The notes: generated by a model from the sequence alone, not told the origin. DNA of 64,000 nt from Lysobacter sp. 5GHs7-4 (GCF_021284765.1 NZ_CP089924.1:2064001-2128000); one strand, 5' to 3'. Positions 27,196 through 37,298 are shown, counted from the stretch's first letter. Numbers and translations are program-made.

Positions 27196-28485
27196 ATGTC
27201 CGATCTGCTCTGGCAAAAACCCGGCGTCAAAGTCGATGCGCGCATCCAGCGCTTCCTCGCCGGCGAAGACGTGGTCCTGGACCGCGAGTTCTTCCTGTTC
27301 GACATCCAGGCCAGCGGCGCGCACGCGCAGGGCCTGCAGCAGATCGGCATCCTGTCCGCCGACGAGCTGGCCGGCCTGTCGCGCGAGCTCGACACGCTGG
27401 CGGCGGATTTTTCCGCCGGCGACTTCGTGCTGGACGAGCGCTACGAGGACGGTCATTCGGCGATCGAATCGCGCCTGATCGAACGCCTGGGCGACGCCGG
27501 CCGCAAGATCCACACCGGCCGCAGCCGCAACGACCAGATCCTGGTCGCCACGCGCCTGTGGCTGAAGGACCGTCTGGCGCGTCTGGTCGAGCTGTGCCGC
27601 GAGAGCGCGCAGGTCGCGCTGGCGCGCGCCGAGGCCGAATCCGCGCTGCCGCTGCCGGGCTACACCCATCTGCAGCGCGCCGTGGTGTCCTCGGCCGGCA
27701 TGTGGTGGGCGGCCTGGGCCGAGGGCTACATCGACGACGCGCAGCGCGCGCGCCAGACCCTGGACTGGGTCGATGCCAATCCGCTGGGCAGCGCCGCCGG
27801 CTACGGCGTGAACCTGCCGCTGGCGCGCGATCACACCACCCAGGCGCTGGGCTTCGGCCGCCTGCAGGTGTCGGCCGCCTATGCGCAGCTGTCGCGCGGC
27901 AAGTTCGAGATGGGCGCGATCGAGGCCCTGTCCTCGGCGCTGCTGGACCTGCGCCGTCTGGCCTGGGACCTGAGCCTGTTCACCAGCGCCGAGTACGGCT
28001 TCGTCGCGCTGCCCGCCGAATACACCACCGGCAGTTCGATCATGCCCAACAAGCGCAATCCGGACGTGATCGAACTGATGCGTGCCAGCTATTCGGCCGC
28101 GGCCGCCGCGCGCACCGAGATCGAACAGCTGCTGTCGCTGCCCTCGGGTTACCACCGCGATCTGCAGTTCTCCAAGGGCGCGATCTTCCATGCCTTCGGC
28201 CGCGGCCTGGCCGCACTCGAACTGCTGCCCGATCTGTTGCGCAATCTGGAGTGGAAGCCCGAACGCCTGCGCGCGGCGCTGGAGCCGTCGATGTACGCCA
28301 CCGACCTCGCGGTCGATCTGGCGCGCGAGGGCCTGCCGTTCCGCGAAGCCTACAAGCAGGCCGCCGACCCGTCGCGTTGGGCGCAGGGCGATCCCGAAGC
28401 CAGCCTGGCCGCGCGCGTGTCGCCCGGCGCGGCGGCCGATCTGCGCCTGGACGTGCTGCGGCAACGATTGCAGGCACTGACATGA
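27196..28485 (+). CDS. argH: argininosuccinate lyase
   Basis: The 429-aa lyase of the fumarase/aspartase superfamily releases arginine and fumarate. Motifs: HTGRSRNDQ (106-114) and the family signature [11 protein letters not shown] (280-290). AAGGA (27184-27188) precedes the ATG. The C-terminus is slightly shorter than the usual 460 aa form, but all conserved blocks are present. The stop overlaps the proB start (ATGA). Confidence 0.96.
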   Translation: MSDLLWQKPGVKVDARIQRFLAGEDVVLDREFFLFDIQASGAHAQGLQQIGILSADELAGLSRELDTLAADFSAGDFVLDERYEDGHSAIESRLIERLGDAGRKIHTGRSRNDQILVATRLWLKDRLARLVELCRESAQVALARAEAESALPLPGYTHLQRAVVSSAGMWWAAWAEGYIDDAQRARQTLDWVDANPLGSAAGYGVNLPLARDHTTQALGFGRLQVSAAYAQLSRGKFEMGAIEALSSALLDLRRLAWDLSLFTSAEYGFVALPAEYTTGSSIMPNKRNPDVIELMRASYSAAAAARTEIEQLLSLPSGYHRDLQFSKGAIFHAFGRGLAALELLPDLLRNLEWKPERLRAALEPSMYATDLAVDLAREGLPFREAYKQAADPSRWAQGDPEASLAARVSPGAAADLRLDVLRQRLQALT

Positions 28486-29663
28486 GCACGACGGCAAAGG
28501 ACTTCACCGCGCAGCCTTTGCCGTCCTGGCGGCGCGCGGTGCTGAAAGTCGGCAGCAGCCTGCTGGCCGGAGCGACGGACCGCCCGTCCGACAACGGACT
28601 CGATCCGCGCTATGCCGCCGAACTCGCGCAGTTCATCGCCGCCGCGCGCGCGCAAGGCCGCGAGGTGGTGCTGGTGTCCTCCGGCGCGGTCGCGGCCGGG
28701 CGCGGCCGCATCCACACCGGCGGCGACGGGCTGGTGTTGCGCCAGGCCCTGGCTGCATTGGGCCAAGCCTCGTTGGTGTCGTTCTGGCAATCGCTGTCGC
28801 CGGCGCCGGTCGCGCAAGTGCTGCTGACCCACGACGACCTGCGCCACCGCCGCCGTTACCTCAATGCGCGCGCGACCTTGCGCGAGCTGCTGCGCCTGGG
28901 CGCGCTGCCGGTGATCAACGAGAACGACACCGTCGCCGTCGACGAACTCAAGCTGGGCGACAACGACAACCTCGCCGCCGCCGTCGCTTCATTGGTCGAT
29001 GCCGACCTGCTGCTGATCGCCACCGACATCGGCGGCCTGTACAGCGGCCACCCGCAGCGCGATCCCGACGCGCGCCCGATCGAACGCGTGAGCGCGGTGA
29101 CGCCGGAGCTGCTGCAGGCCGCCAGCGGCGGTGCCGGCGCGTTGGGCACCGGCGGCATGCGCACCAAGCTGGAAGCCGGCGCCAAGGCCGCCATGGCCGG
29201 CGTGGCCACCGCGCTGTTCTGCGGCCGCGATGCGCAGGTCGTGCGTGCGCTGAGCGAAGGTCAGTTGCACGGCACCCTGATCGCCGCACGCCGCGACCGC
29301 GCGCGTGCGCGCAAACAATGGCTGCGTCACGCGCCCGCCAGCGGCTCACTGTCCATCGACGCCGGCGCCGTCGCCGCGCTGCAGGCCCGTGGCGCATCGT
29401 TGTTGCCGGGCGGCGTGGTGACGGTCGGCGGCGAATTCCGCCGCGGCGACGTGCTCGAACTGCGTCCGCACGACGACCCCGCCGCGCCGCCGCTGGCGCG
29501 CGGGCTGGCCCAGTACAACGCCGCCGAAACCCGCCGCATCGCCGGCCGCCACAGCCGCGACATCGAAGCCGTGCTCGGCTTCCGCTACGGCGAGGAAGTG
29601 GTGCACCGCGACGATCTGGTGCTGCTGGACGCGCAGCCCGCCGACCTGGAGACGCCGGCATGA
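28482..29663 (+). CDS. proB: glutamate 5-kinase
   Basis: This 393-aa enzyme phosphorylates glutamate, the first step of proline synthesis. An amino-acid kinase domain (VLKVGSSLL at about 20, [43 protein letters not shown]) is followed by a C-terminal PUA domain (about 295-393). It overlaps both argH and proA by 4 bp and so forms a single translational chain with them. Proline feedback normally acts at this step. Confidence 0.95.
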   Translation: MSTTAKDFTAQPLPSWRRAVLKVGSSLLAGATDRPSDNGLDPRYAAELAQFIAAARAQGREVVLVSSGAVAAGRGRIHTGGDGLVLRQALAALGQASLVSFWQSLSPAPVAQVLLTHDDLRHRRRYLNARATLRELLRLGALPVINENDTVAVDELKLGDNDNLAAAVASLVDADLLLIATDIGGLYSGHPQRDPDARPIERVSAVTPELLQAASGGAGALGTGGMRTKLEAGAKAAMAGVATALFCGRDAQVVRALSEGQLHGTLIAARRDRARARKQWLRHAPASGSLSIDAGAVAALQARGASLLPGGVVTVGGEFRRGDVLELRPHDDPAAPPLARGLAQYNAAETRRIAGRHSRDIEAVLGFRYGEEVVHRDDLVLLDAQPADLETPA

Positions 29664-30928
29664 GCGGCTACGTACGCACACTGGCCGAACAGGCCCGCGA
29701 GGCCGCGATCGCGCTGGCCGCCAGCGACGGCGCCACCCGCCGGCGCCTGATCGAGGGCATGGCCGCGCAGCTGGACGCGCAGTCGGCGCAAGTATTGGCC
29801 GCCAATGCCGCCGACCTCGCGCGCGGGCGCGAGGCCGGCCTGTCGCCGGCGATGCTGGACCGCCTGCGCCTGGACCCGGCACGCCTGGCCGCGATCGCCG
29901 ACGCCTTGCGCGAGGTCGCCGCCCAGCCCGATCCGCTGGGCCAGGTGACCCGCAGCGAAGAGCGCCCGAACGGCTTGCTGATTCAGCGCCAGCGCGTGCC
30001 GCTGGGACTGATCGCGATGATCTACGAGGCGCGTCCCAACGTGACCGCCGACGCCGCCGCGCTGTGCCTGAAAGCCGGCAATGCCGTGCTGCTGCGCGGC
30101 GGTTCGGAAGCGCGCGACAGCAACCGCGCCATCGCCGCCTGCCTGCACGCGGCGCTGCGCGAGCAGGGCCTGCCCGAGGCCGCCGCGACCCTGATCGAGG
30201 ACACCGCACGCGAGCACGTGCTGGAACTGCTGCAACTGTCGGATCTGATCGACCTGGCGATTCCGCGCGGTGGCGAGGGTTTGATCCGCTTCGTCGCCGA
30301 GCACGCGCGCGTGCCGGTGATCAAGCACTACAAGGGCGTCTGTCATCTGTACGTCGATCGCGCCGCCGACCCCGAACGCGCGCTGGCGTTGCTGATCGAC
30401 GGCAAGACCTCGCGCCCGGGCGTGTGCAACGCCCTGGAAACCCTGCTGGTGCACGCGCAGATCGCGCCGGATTTCCTGCCCGCCGCGCTGGCGGCGCTGG
30501 CCGCGCGCGGCGTCGAAGTGCGCGGCTGCGACCGCACCCGTGCCTATTCCGACGCCGTGCTGCCGGTCGCCGAGGCCGACTACGACGCCGAGTACCTGGA
30601 CCTGATTCTGAGCGTGCGCGTGGTCGACGATCTCGACGCCGCGCTGGCCCATATCGCCCGCCACGGCTCCGACCATACCGAGGTGATCGCCACCGAAGAC
30701 ACCGCTACCGCCGAGGCTTTCGTGCGGCGCACGCGCAGCTCGGCGGTGATGGTCAACGCCTCCTCGCGCTTCAACGACGGCGGCCAGCTCGGCCTGGGCG
30801 CCGAGATCGGCATCTCCACCACGCGCCTGCACGCCTACGGACCGATGGGCGTGGAGTCGCTGACGATCGAGCGTTACGTGGTGCGTGGGGCGGGGCAGGT
30901 ACGGCACGCCGAGTCTCTGGGCGCTTAG
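29660..30928 (+). CDS. proA: gamma-glutamyl phosphate reductase
   Basis: The 422-aa NADPH-dependent aldehyde dehydrogenase-like enzyme reduces glutamyl phosphate to glutamate semialdehyde. It has [22 protein letters not shown], the catalytic Cys in [13 protein letters not shown], and the conserved end of the domain [17 protein letters not shown]. It is the last gene of the arg/pro cluster; the next gene begins 89 bp later with its own strong ribosome site. Confidence 0.96.
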   Translation: MSGYVRTLAEQAREAAIALAASDGATRRRLIEGMAAQLDAQSAQVLAANAADLARGREAGLSPAMLDRLRLDPARLAAIADALREVAAQPDPLGQVTRSEERPNGLLIQRQRVPLGLIAMIYEARPNVTADAAALCLKAGNAVLLRGGSEARDSNRAIAACLHAALREQGLPEAAATLIEDTAREHVLELLQLSDLIDLAIPRGGEGLIRFVAEHARVPVIKHYKGVCHLYVDRAADPERALALLIDGKTSRPGVCNALETLLVHAQIAPDFLPAALAALAARGVEVRGCDRTRAYSDAVLPVAEADYDAEYLDLILSVRVVDDLDAALAHIARHGSDHTEVIATEDTATAEAFVRRTRSSAVMVNASSRFNDGGQLGLGAEIGISTTRLHAYGPMGVESLTIERYVVRGAGQVRHAESLGA

Positions 30929-31017
30929 CCGCACGCATGCGCCGGTCGTCGCGGCATGCGACGATTCGGCGTCCTGGGTGCATCCCTACCAGGGTTCCGT
31001 CACGCCTGGGAGGGCGA

Positions 31018-33294
31018 ATGTTGCGACCGATCCTGTGTGCATGCCTGTACCTGGCCGCGCTGCCGGCGTGGGCCGCATCGCCGTATGCGTTCCCCACCGC
31101 CGCCATCGAAGACCGCGCTACCCTGGACGCGGCGATGCCGGCGCTGGCCAGGCAACTGCTGGCGGACTACCGCGACGACGATCGCGCGCGCTATCTCAAC
31201 AACCGTTTCCGCCTGCAGCTCGTCGCCGGCGACTACGCCGAGGCCGAACGCAGCCTGATCGAGATCCGCAACGCGCCGCCCGGCCCGGGCCCGGTGCCGG
31301 TGCGCCCCAACCTGATCCAGTACGAAATCTACGCCGCCGCCAAAGCCGCGCAGGCGCGAGCGGGCGGCAGCTTCGAGGCCGCGCTGGCGCCCGCGTTCAA
31401 GCGCACGCTGGACGGTGTGGACGCGCCTACCGCTGGCGTGGCGATGCGCGTGCTCACCGTCGATCCCGCCGACGCGCCGCGCCAGCGTCGCGCGCTGGAC
31501 GAGGCGCTGGCCGCGCAGAAGGGCAAAACCGCCATCGAACGCGACCCCGCGCTGGCGCTGGTACGCGCCTATCAGATCGAGCGCGCTTACCGCGAACTCA
31601 CGCCCTGGCTGCCCGCGCTGGTGGCGCAGGACGACCAGCGCCGTTATCTGATCGAGCGCGACATCGCGGTGCGCACGCCCGACGGCGCCACCGTCTGCGC
31701 GGTGGTGGTGCGCCAGCGCGCGGCGCCGGCCAAGCAGCCGGCGCTGCTCAACTTCACCATCTATGCCGACCCCAACGGCACGCTCAACGAAGCGCGTCGC
31801 TCGGCCGCCAACGGCTATGTCGGCGTCACCGGCACCAGCCGCGGCAAGGGCTGCAGCACCGACACCGCCGTGCCTTACGAACACGACGGCCGCGACGCGG
31901 CCGCGCTGATCGACTGGATCGCCGCGCAGCCGTGGAGCGACGGCCGCGTGGGCATGTACGGCGGCAGCTACGAAGGCTTCACCCAGTGGGCCGCGGCCAA
32001 GCACCGCCCCAAGGCGCTCAAGGCGCTGATGCCCTCGGTGACCGGCGCGCCCGGCCTGGACGTGCCGATGGAAGGCGGCATCTTCTACGGTTTTCAGTAC
32101 TACTGGCCGTTCTACGTGACCAACAACCGTCACCTCGACAACGCGCCGCTGGAGGACTACGCGCGCTGGAACCGCATGTACCGCCAGTGGTACGTCAGCG
32201 GCCGTGCCTACAACGATCTGCCGAAAATCGACGGCGCGCCCAACCCGACCTACCTGCGCTGGCTGTCGCACCCCGACTACGACGCGTACTGGCAGGACAT
32301 GATTCCGTACCGCGAGGAGTTCGCCGACCTCGACCTGAAAGTGCTCACCACCACCGGCTACTACGACGGCGCCCAGATCGGCGCGCTGTACTACGTCAAC
32401 CAGCACTACCGTTACCGTCCGCAGGCCGAGCATTACCTGGTGATCGGCCCCTACAACCACGTCAGCGGCCAGCGCGGCACCGTCGCCACCGGCGACATGC
32501 TGCGCGGCTACCGCCTGGACCCGCAGGCGCAGATCGACCTGGGCGTGCTGCGTTACCAGTGGTTCGACTACGTGTTCAAGGGCGCGCCCAAGCCGGCCCT
32601 GCTGGCCGATCGCATCAACTACCAGGTGATGGGCGCCGACGTCTGGAAGCATGCGCCGTCCCTGGCCGCGATGGGCGAACGGCGCCAGCGCTTCCACTTC
32701 GGCCCCGCCACCGCCGACGGCCGTTACCGCTTCCTGGCGCAGTCGCCGGGGAGCGAGGCCTTCGTCACCCAAACCCTGGACCTGCGCGACCGCAGCGACG
32801 CCGATCGCATCGTGCCCGGCGGCGGCATCGTCGACCGCGTGATCGATACCGCCGACAGCCTGACTTTCGTCAGCGAGCCCTTCGCCCAGGCCGAAGAGTT
32901 CAGCGGCCTGTTCTCCGGGAAGCTCGATCTGGCGGTGAACAAGCGCGACTTCGACTTCAATATCGGCTTGTACGAGCTCACCCCGCAAGGCGACTATTTC
33001 GAACTGTCGCGCTACCAATCGCGCGCCAGCTACGTCGCCGATGTCAGCCACCGGCAACTGCTGCAGCCGGACAGTCGCACCACTTTGTCGTTCGACGCCG
33101 GGCGCGCCACCAGCCGCCGCATGCAGGCCGGCAGCCGCCTGGTCGCCGTGCTCAGCGTGTTGCGGAATCCGCAGCAGGAAATCAACTACGGCAGCGGCAA
33201 GCCCGTGGCCACCGAAACCGTCGCCGATGCCGGAGCGCCGGTGCAGGTGCAGTGGTACGGCGACAGCTACCTGGAGATACCGTTGAGCCGGTGA
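31018..33294 (+). CDS. secreted CocE/NonD-family hydrolase
   Basis: The 758-aa protein has a signal peptide (1-20, PAWAAS), an alpha-helical N-terminal extension of about 200 residues, and a CocE/NonD hydrolase of the X-Pro dipeptidyl-peptidase/S15 type. The nucleophile is in GMYGGSYEGF and the catalytic His probably in GPYNHVSGQRG. A C-terminal jelly-roll domain covers about 545-758. The ATG at 31018 has GGGAGGG 3-9 bases upstream. The substrate is unknown: acyl esters, glutaryl or beta-lactam amides, or proline peptides are all possible for the family. It stands apart from the arg/pro cluster. Confidence 0.85.
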   Translation: MLRPILCACLYLAALPAWAASPYAFPTAAIEDRATLDAAMPALARQLLADYRDDDRARYLNNRFRLQLVAGDYAEAERSLIEIRNAPPGPGPVPVRPNLIQYEIYAAAKAAQARAGGSFEAALAPAFKRTLDGVDAPTAGVAMRVLTVDPADAPRQRRALDEALAAQKGKTAIERDPALALVRAYQIERAYRELTPWLPALVAQDDQRRYLIERDIAVRTPDGATVCAVVVRQRAAPAKQPALLNFTIYADPNGTLNEARRSAANGYVGVTGTSRGKGCSTDTAVPYEHDGRDAAALIDWIAAQPWSDGRVGMYGGSYEGFTQWAAAKHRPKALKALMPSVTGAPGLDVPMEGGIFYGFQYYWPFYVTNNRHLDNAPLEDYARWNRMYRQWYVSGRAYNDLPKIDGAPNPTYLRWLSHPDYDAYWQDMIPYREEFADLDLKVLTTTGYYDGAQIGALYYVNQHYRYRPQAEHYLVIGPYNHVSGQRGTVATGDMLRGYRLDPQAQIDLGVLRYQWFDYVFKGAPKPALLADRINYQVMGADVWKHAPSLAAMGERRQRFHFGPATADGRYRFLAQSPGSEAFVTQTLDLRDRSDADRIVPGGGIVDRVIDTADSLTFVSEPFAQAEEFSGLFSGKLDLAVNKRDFDFNIGLYELTPQGDYFELSRYQSRASYVADVSHRQLLQPDSRTTLSFDAGRATSRRMQAGSRLVAVLSVLRNPQQEINYGSGKPVATETVADAGAPVQVQWYGDSYLEIPLSR

Positions 33295-33498
33295 GGGCGA
33301 CACGCTGCCGTTCGCGTCTCATGTCATCAGCAAACTACGCGGAGCCATTAATCATCGGCGTGACGGGGCTCCGCGCGTTGTATAGACCGTCGCCGAACAT
33401 CCCGTCATTCCGGCGAACGCCGGAACCCATTCTGATCTCGGCCGGGTACGGCAAGAGCGGCGCGGCCTCGTGCGCGAGACGCGATCGTCGCGACAGGC
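33295..33498. repeat. gap with a single REP element
   Basis: A single REP unit (CGTCATTCCGGCGAACGCCGG then AACCCA) at 33403-33430 matches the left unit of the pair at 5088. The rest of this 204-bp gap between convergent genes shows nothing else recognisable. Confidence 0.7.
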
Positions 33499-33906
33499 CT
33501 AGCCATGGCAGAAGACCAGGACCGCATGATGTCCCGCAAACCGCCGGCAGACGGCGAGGGCGCGCTCGGGCCAGGTGGGGTCTTCCGCGGCGTAGGTGGC
33601 TTTGCTGTTGAACCACTCCTGCTGTGGGGTGACGAGGGCGTAGGTCAGGTCGTCGGGGGTCACGGTATCGACCGGCACCACCAGATGCTCGGCATCCGCA
33701 AGCGCGGTGGGCCATTGGCAAACATCCTCGCCGCGTTCCTTGAGACCGTCACGGGTGCAGCACCAGTAGTAGTCCCACTCGCCAGGCGGACGGTCGTCCT
33801 GCCACATCTGGAAGGGCTGCATCAGCGCAGCGGTGGCGGCCTCGACATCCGGGGCCTCGTGCACCCGCGTGCCTAAAGGCAAGATCACTAGCGCGTAGAA
33901 CTTCAT
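33499..33906 (-). CDS. hypothetical protein
   Basis: The 135-aa soluble protein has no signal peptide. It begins MKFYALVILPLGTRV and has an aromatic segment, GEWDYYWCCTRDG, in the middle; four Cys in all. I do not recognise the family. It is transcribed with, or just downstream of, the LysR gene (30 bp gap), which suggests shared transcription only. Confidence 0.6.
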   Translation of the reverse strand: MKFYALVILPLGTRVHEAPDVEAATAALMQPFQMWQDDRPPGEWDYYWCCTRDGLKERGEDVCQWPTALADAEHLVVPVDTVTPDDLTYALVTPQQEWFNSKATYAAEDPTWPERALAVCRRFAGHHAVLVFCHG

Positions 33907-33936
33907 CGGCAGCGGGTCGGATCGGCGGTAGGGGAG

Positions 33937-34830
33937 CTACCAGGATACGTCGCGAAACGAGTCCACCAGAAAGTCCACGAGGTGCCGCGTCTTCATCGGC
34001 AGGTGCTTGCGCGTCGCGTAGACGGCGTAGATGCCCAATTCGATGGAACGGTACTGCGGCATCAGTTCGACCAGTGTGCCGCGCCTGAGGTCGGCACCGA
34101 CCAGGAAGTCGGGCTGCAGGATGATGCCCTGGTCCTCCAACGCCGCGGCCCGGCAGGTGTCGCCGCTGTTGCTGTGGATGCGCGGCTGCACGCGCACGTC
34201 CACCGCGCCGTCCGGTCCGGTGAATCGCCAGACGTCGCCGTCCATCCAGTAGCTATAGGCCAGCACCTGATGCTGGGCCAACTCGCGCGGCTGCATCGGC
34301 GTGCCGTGCGCGGCGAGGTAGCTTGGTGAGGCGCACAGGACCACGCGTGTGGTCGCCAGCGGGCGGCTGACCAACTGCGAATTCGCCAGTTGGGTGATGC
34401 GTACAGCCAGGTCGTAGCCTTCTTCCACCAGGTCGACCAGCCGGTCGTTGAGGGTGATGTCCAGCGACACCTTGGGATGCGCCGCGGTGAAGCGCGGCCA
34501 CAGCGGCGCCAGATGCAGATTGCCGAAGGTCACCGGCGCGTTGATGCGCAACTGTCCCGTCGCCTCGCCGCCGCTGGAGACGGTTTCGGCTTCCAACTCG
34601 TCCAGTGCGGCGATCAGTTCGCCGGCGCGCGCGTGGAAGCGCTGGCCGTCGTCGGTGAGCGACAGGCGGCGCGTGGTCCGATGCAGCAGGCGCACGCCCA
34701 GGCGTTCCTCCAGCTCGGCGACGTGGCGCGACACCGCCGCTTTCGAAAACCCGGTGGCATCGGCGGCGCCGACGAAGCTGCCACTGCGGACCACGGCCAG
34801 GAAGCTCGCGATTTGCTGTAGATCCAACAC
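33937..34830 (-). CDS. LysR-family transcriptional regulator
   Basis: The 297-aa regulator has an N-terminal winged helix-turn-helix (1-60; FLAVVRSGSFVGAADATGFS, then KAAVSRHVAELEERLG) and a type 2 periplasmic-binding-like effector domain (about 88-290). It is divergent from the ring-cleavage dioxygenase, the usual arrangement of a LysR regulator and its target. A perfect inverted repeat begins 4 bp from its ATG. The effector is likely a phenolic or quinone compound by association only. Confidence 0.92.
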   Translation of the reverse strand: MLDLQQIASFLAVVRSGSFVGAADATGFSKAAVSRHVAELEERLGVRLLHRTTRRLSLTDDGQRFHARAGELIAALDELEAETVSSGGEATGQLRINAPVTFGNLHLAPLWPRFTAAHPKVSLDITLNDRLVDLVEEGYDLAVRITQLANSQLVSRPLATTRVVLCASPSYLAAHGTPMQPRELAQHQVLAYSYWMDGDVWRFTGPDGAVDVRVQPRIHSNSGDTCRAAALEDQGIILQPDFLVGADLRRGTLVELMPQYRSIELGIYAVYATRKHLPMKTRHLVDFLVDSFRDVSW

Positions 34831-34833
34831 GTT

Positions 34834-34856
34834 ATTGTCTCTATTTAGTAGACAAT
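34834..34856. promoter_or_regulatory. candidate LysR operator (T-N11-A type)
   Basis: A perfect inverted repeat with 7-bp arms, ATTGTCT and AGACAAT, with a 9-bp spacer, contains a T-N11-A core. It lies 4 bp from the LysR start codon and 80 bp before the divergent dioxygenase ATG. The stretch is markedly AT-rich compared with the genome. The position suits autoregulation plus activation of the divergent gene. Confidence 0.65.
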
Positions 34857-34936
34857 TAATCGCTTTATCTCATATTTATCGGAGTAAATCGAGTCAATAG
34901 AGTGGTGACCAACCCGTAGGCCTTGAGGATCTCGCC

Positions 34937-35740
34937 ATGGCACGCGCTCCCGCTCTGTTCGTCTCCCACGGCTCGCCGATGTTCGCGGTGGAGCCGGGCA
35001 CCCTGGGCCCGAACCTGCGCCGGCTGGGGCATACGCTCACCGGCCTGAGCGCCATCGTCGTGGTGTCGCCGCATTGGCAGACCCGCGGCGTGAAGGTCGG
35101 TGCGGCCGTCGCGCCGGCCACCATTCACGACTTCGGCGGTTTCCCCAACGCGCTCTACCGACTGCAGTACGCGGTGCCGGGTGCGCCGGCGCTGGCGCCG
35201 GATGTCGCGCAACTGCTCGCCGACGCCGGCTTTCCCGCCACGCTGGACCCGCAGCGTGGGCTGGACCACGGCGCCTGGGTGCCGCTGCGCTACCTCAAGC
35301 CCGAAGCCGACGTGCCGGTGCTGCAGGTATCGATGCCGCACGATCTGGATCCGGCCGGCGCGCTGCGCCTGGGCCGCGCGCTGGCGCCGCTGCGCGAGCG
35401 CGGCGTGCTGATCGTCGGGTCCGGCAGCCTGACCCATAACCTCTACGAGTTCCGCCAACACGTCAGCGACCCGGAGTACGCGCAGGCCTTCGCCGACTGG
35501 ATCGCCGACGCCGTGGCGCGGCGCGACGAGGACGCGTTGTTGCACTATCGCGACCGCGCGCCGCACGGCCGCCGCGCGCACCCCACCGAGGAACACTTCC
35601 TGCCCTTGCTGATCGCCTTGGGCGCCAGCGATGCGCAGGAGCCGAGCAGCGCGATCGTCGGCGGCATGACCTACGGCGTGCTGTCGATGGATTCGTTCGG
35701 ATTCGGGCTGGCCGCCGATGCCGTGGCGAGGGCGGCATGA
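34937..35740 (+). CDS. DODA-type extradiol ring-opening dioxygenase (YgiD-like)
   Basis: This 267-aa class III extradiol dioxygenase family member resembles E. coli YgiD and plant DOPA dioxygenase. Metal-site histidines are expected in VSHGSPMF, SPHWQTRG and the HPTEEHFLPL segment; LDHGAWVPLRYL is a strong family block. The substrate may be a catechol such as DOPA. It overlaps the downstream hydrolase (ATGA at 35737-35740) and is divergent from the LysR gene. Confidence 0.9.
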   Translation: MARAPALFVSHGSPMFAVEPGTLGPNLRRLGHTLTGLSAIVVVSPHWQTRGVKVGAAVAPATIHDFGGFPNALYRLQYAVPGAPALAPDVAQLLADAGFPATLDPQRGLDHGAWVPLRYLKPEADVPVLQVSMPHDLDPAGALRLGRALAPLRERGVLIVGSGSLTHNLYEFRQHVSDPEYAQAFADWIADAVARRDEDALLHYRDRAPHGRRAHPTEEHFLPLLIALGASDAQEPSSAIVGGMTYGVLSMDSFGFGLAADAVARAA

Positions 35741-36417
35741 GCGCCGGTTCGCTGTCCGCGCTGCGCACCGACGCCGCGCTGCCGTTTCGCATCGCCGGCG
35801 CGATGCCGTCCGCGCCGCGCCGGCTGCTGCTGCTGGCGCACGGCGTCGGTGGCAACGAGACCAACCTGGCGGCCTTGGGCGAGCGCTTCGGCGACGACAC
35901 GCTGGTGGTGTTGCCGCGCGCGCCGCTGGAACTGGGGGCAGGGCAGTACGCGTGGTTCCAGGTCGCGTTCGGGCCGCAGGGGCCGCGCCCGGATCTGGAT
36001 GCCGCCGAGCGCAGCCGTCGCGGCCTGGCGGACTTCATTGCCGAGCTGCAGTCGCGCTACCGCGTCGCTGCGTCGCAAACCGTGGTCGCCGGTTTCAGTC
36101 AGGGCGGCATCGTCAGCGCCAGCGTCGGCCTCACACGGCCCGAACTGCTGCGCGGTTTCGGCGTGCTGGCCGGACGCATCCTGCCGGAGATCGAGCCGCT
36201 GCTGGCCGATCGCGCGTCGCTGGCCCGCATCGCCGCCTTCGTCGGGCACGGCCGCGACGACAGCAAGCTGCCGGTCGAATGGGCGCATCGCGCCGAGGCC
36301 TGGTTGAGCGAGTTGGGCGTCGCCCACGAGACCCGCGTGTATCCCGGCGATCACGCCATCGCGCCGGCCATGGCGGCGGACTTCCACGCCTGGTTCGCAC
36401 GCCTGACCCGGGTTTGA
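35737..36417 (+). CDS. alpha/beta hydrolase, phospholipase/carboxylesterase family
   Basis: The 226-aa serine hydrolase has the nucleophile elbow GFSQGG, the acid in VGHGRDDSKL and the His in YPGDHAIAP. The oxyanion segment is LLAHGVGGNETN. There is no signal peptide. Coupled translation with the dioxygenase suggests that it acts on ester derivatives of the same aromatic substrate or on its product; this is inference. Confidence 0.88.
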   Translation: MSAGSLSALRTDAALPFRIAGAMPSAPRRLLLLAHGVGGNETNLAALGERFGDDTLVVLPRAPLELGAGQYAWFQVAFGPQGPRPDLDAAERSRRGLADFIAELQSRYRVAASQTVVAGFSQGGIVSASVGLTRPELLRGFGVLAGRILPEIEPLLADRASLARIAAFVGHGRDDSKLPVEWAHRAEAWLSELGVAHETRVYPGDHAIAPAMAADFHAWFARLTRV

Positions 36418-36497
36418 GCTTTTTTCTTTTCTCGGCGCGGTCCGCGCACGACCGCGTCGTATCCCGGCCCGCAAAGCCGATCACCCAGGAGCATGAA

Positions 36498-37082
36498 ATG
36501 AAACGCACGCATTGGAATGCATTGTCGGCCGCGCTCATCGCGCTCGCCGTGGCCGCCTGCGCACAGGAGGCGCCATCGTCCGCCGCGACCGAGCCCACCG
36601 CCGCTGCGCCTGTGGCTGCCTCAGCTGTGTCCGTCAACACCGACGAACTCGCGGCCGAACAGAAAAACCTAGCCACCTTCGACGACCTCGACTTCAACGT
36701 CTTCAGCAACCGCAAGTGGGACGAGTTGTCGCACAGCCACGCCAAGGACATCCTGGTGCATTGGCCCGACGGCCACACCACCACCGGCATCGACGTGCAC
36801 ATCGCCGATCTGGAAAAGATGTTCGTCTACGCGCCGGACACCCGCATCAAGGTGCATCCCATCCGTATCGCCCAGGGCAACATGACCGCGGTCAGCGGCA
36901 TCATGGAAGGCACCTTCACCCAGCCGATGCCGCTGGGCGACGGTAAGTTCGCGCCACCCACCGGCAAGACCTTCAAGCTGCCCATGGCCACCATCGGCCG
37001 CTGGGAAAACGGCGTGATGCAGGAGGAGTGGCTGTACTGGGACAACCAGACTTATATGACGCAACTCGGCTTGGCCAAGTAA
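36498..37082 (+). CDS. SnoaL-like (ester cyclase-type) lipoprotein
   Basis: The 194-aa protein has a lipoprotein signal: hydrophobic stretch ALIALAVAAC with Cys at about 21. After a Thr/Ala-rich linker comes a SnoaL/NTF2-like domain (about 58-190), with HAKDILVHWPDGHTTTG and the end ENGVMQEEWLYWDN typical of 'ester cyclase' annotations. AGGAGCATGAA precedes ATG 36498; another ATG 5 bases earlier is out of frame. It is followed by a terminator. Enzymatic activity is uncertain. Confidence 0.82.
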   Translation: MKRTHWNALSAALIALAVAACAQEAPSSAATEPTAAAPVAASAVSVNTDELAAEQKNLATFDDLDFNVFSNRKWDELSHSHAKDILVHWPDGHTTTGIDVHIADLEKMFVYAPDTRIKVHPIRIAQGNMTAVSGIMEGTFTQPMPLGDGKFAPPTGKTFKLPMATIGRWENGVMQEEWLYWDNQTYMTQLGLAK

Positions 37083-37095
37083 TCCTCAGTCGTAG

Positions 37096-37125
37096 CGAAG
37101 AGCCCCGTGCCTACGGGGCTCCTTC
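37096..37125 (+). terminator. terminator after the SnoaL-like gene
   Basis: A 9-bp perfect stem GAGCCCCGT/ACGGGGCTC with loop GCCT, extendable through CGAA/TTCG with one bulge, lies 18 bp past the stop. The T-tract is short. The right half of this hairpin is inside the 146-bp repeat that recurs at 39369. Confidence 0.65.
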
Positions 37126-37250
37126 GTTCGGGATCCTTAGGCCGCACCGGCGCGCTTGCGCTTCGTCGCGAGGTGCCAGATGAGCCAGGTCGGCAGCACC
37201 CACACCGTGGGGCAGGCCCAGCCGAACAGCGCGGCAATGCCGACGAAGCC
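37105..37250. repeat. 146-bp direct repeat, left copy
   Basis: This sequence recurs at 39369-39514 in the same orientation with 4 mismatches in 146 bp that I could count. The two copies bracket the tannase-like gene. This left copy contains the truncated 3' end of the small membrane-protein gene that is intact at the right copy. Confidence 0.9.
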
Positions 37251-37253
37251 TTC
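37137..37253 (-). pseudogene. 3' fragment of a small membrane-protein gene
   Basis: Read on the minus strand this encodes EGFVGIAALFGWACPTVWVL, continuing PTWLIWHLATKRKRAGAA and a stop. That is the last 38 residues of the 104-aa protein at 39401-39715, with changes L-W, L-P and T-A. There is no start or upstream part; sequence similarity ends at the repeat boundary. It is a remnant of a duplication. Confidence 0.85.
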
Positions 37254-37298
37254 CGGGCATTTTTTCAGCATGTCTGACAGGTGGGCGCAACATGGGTG

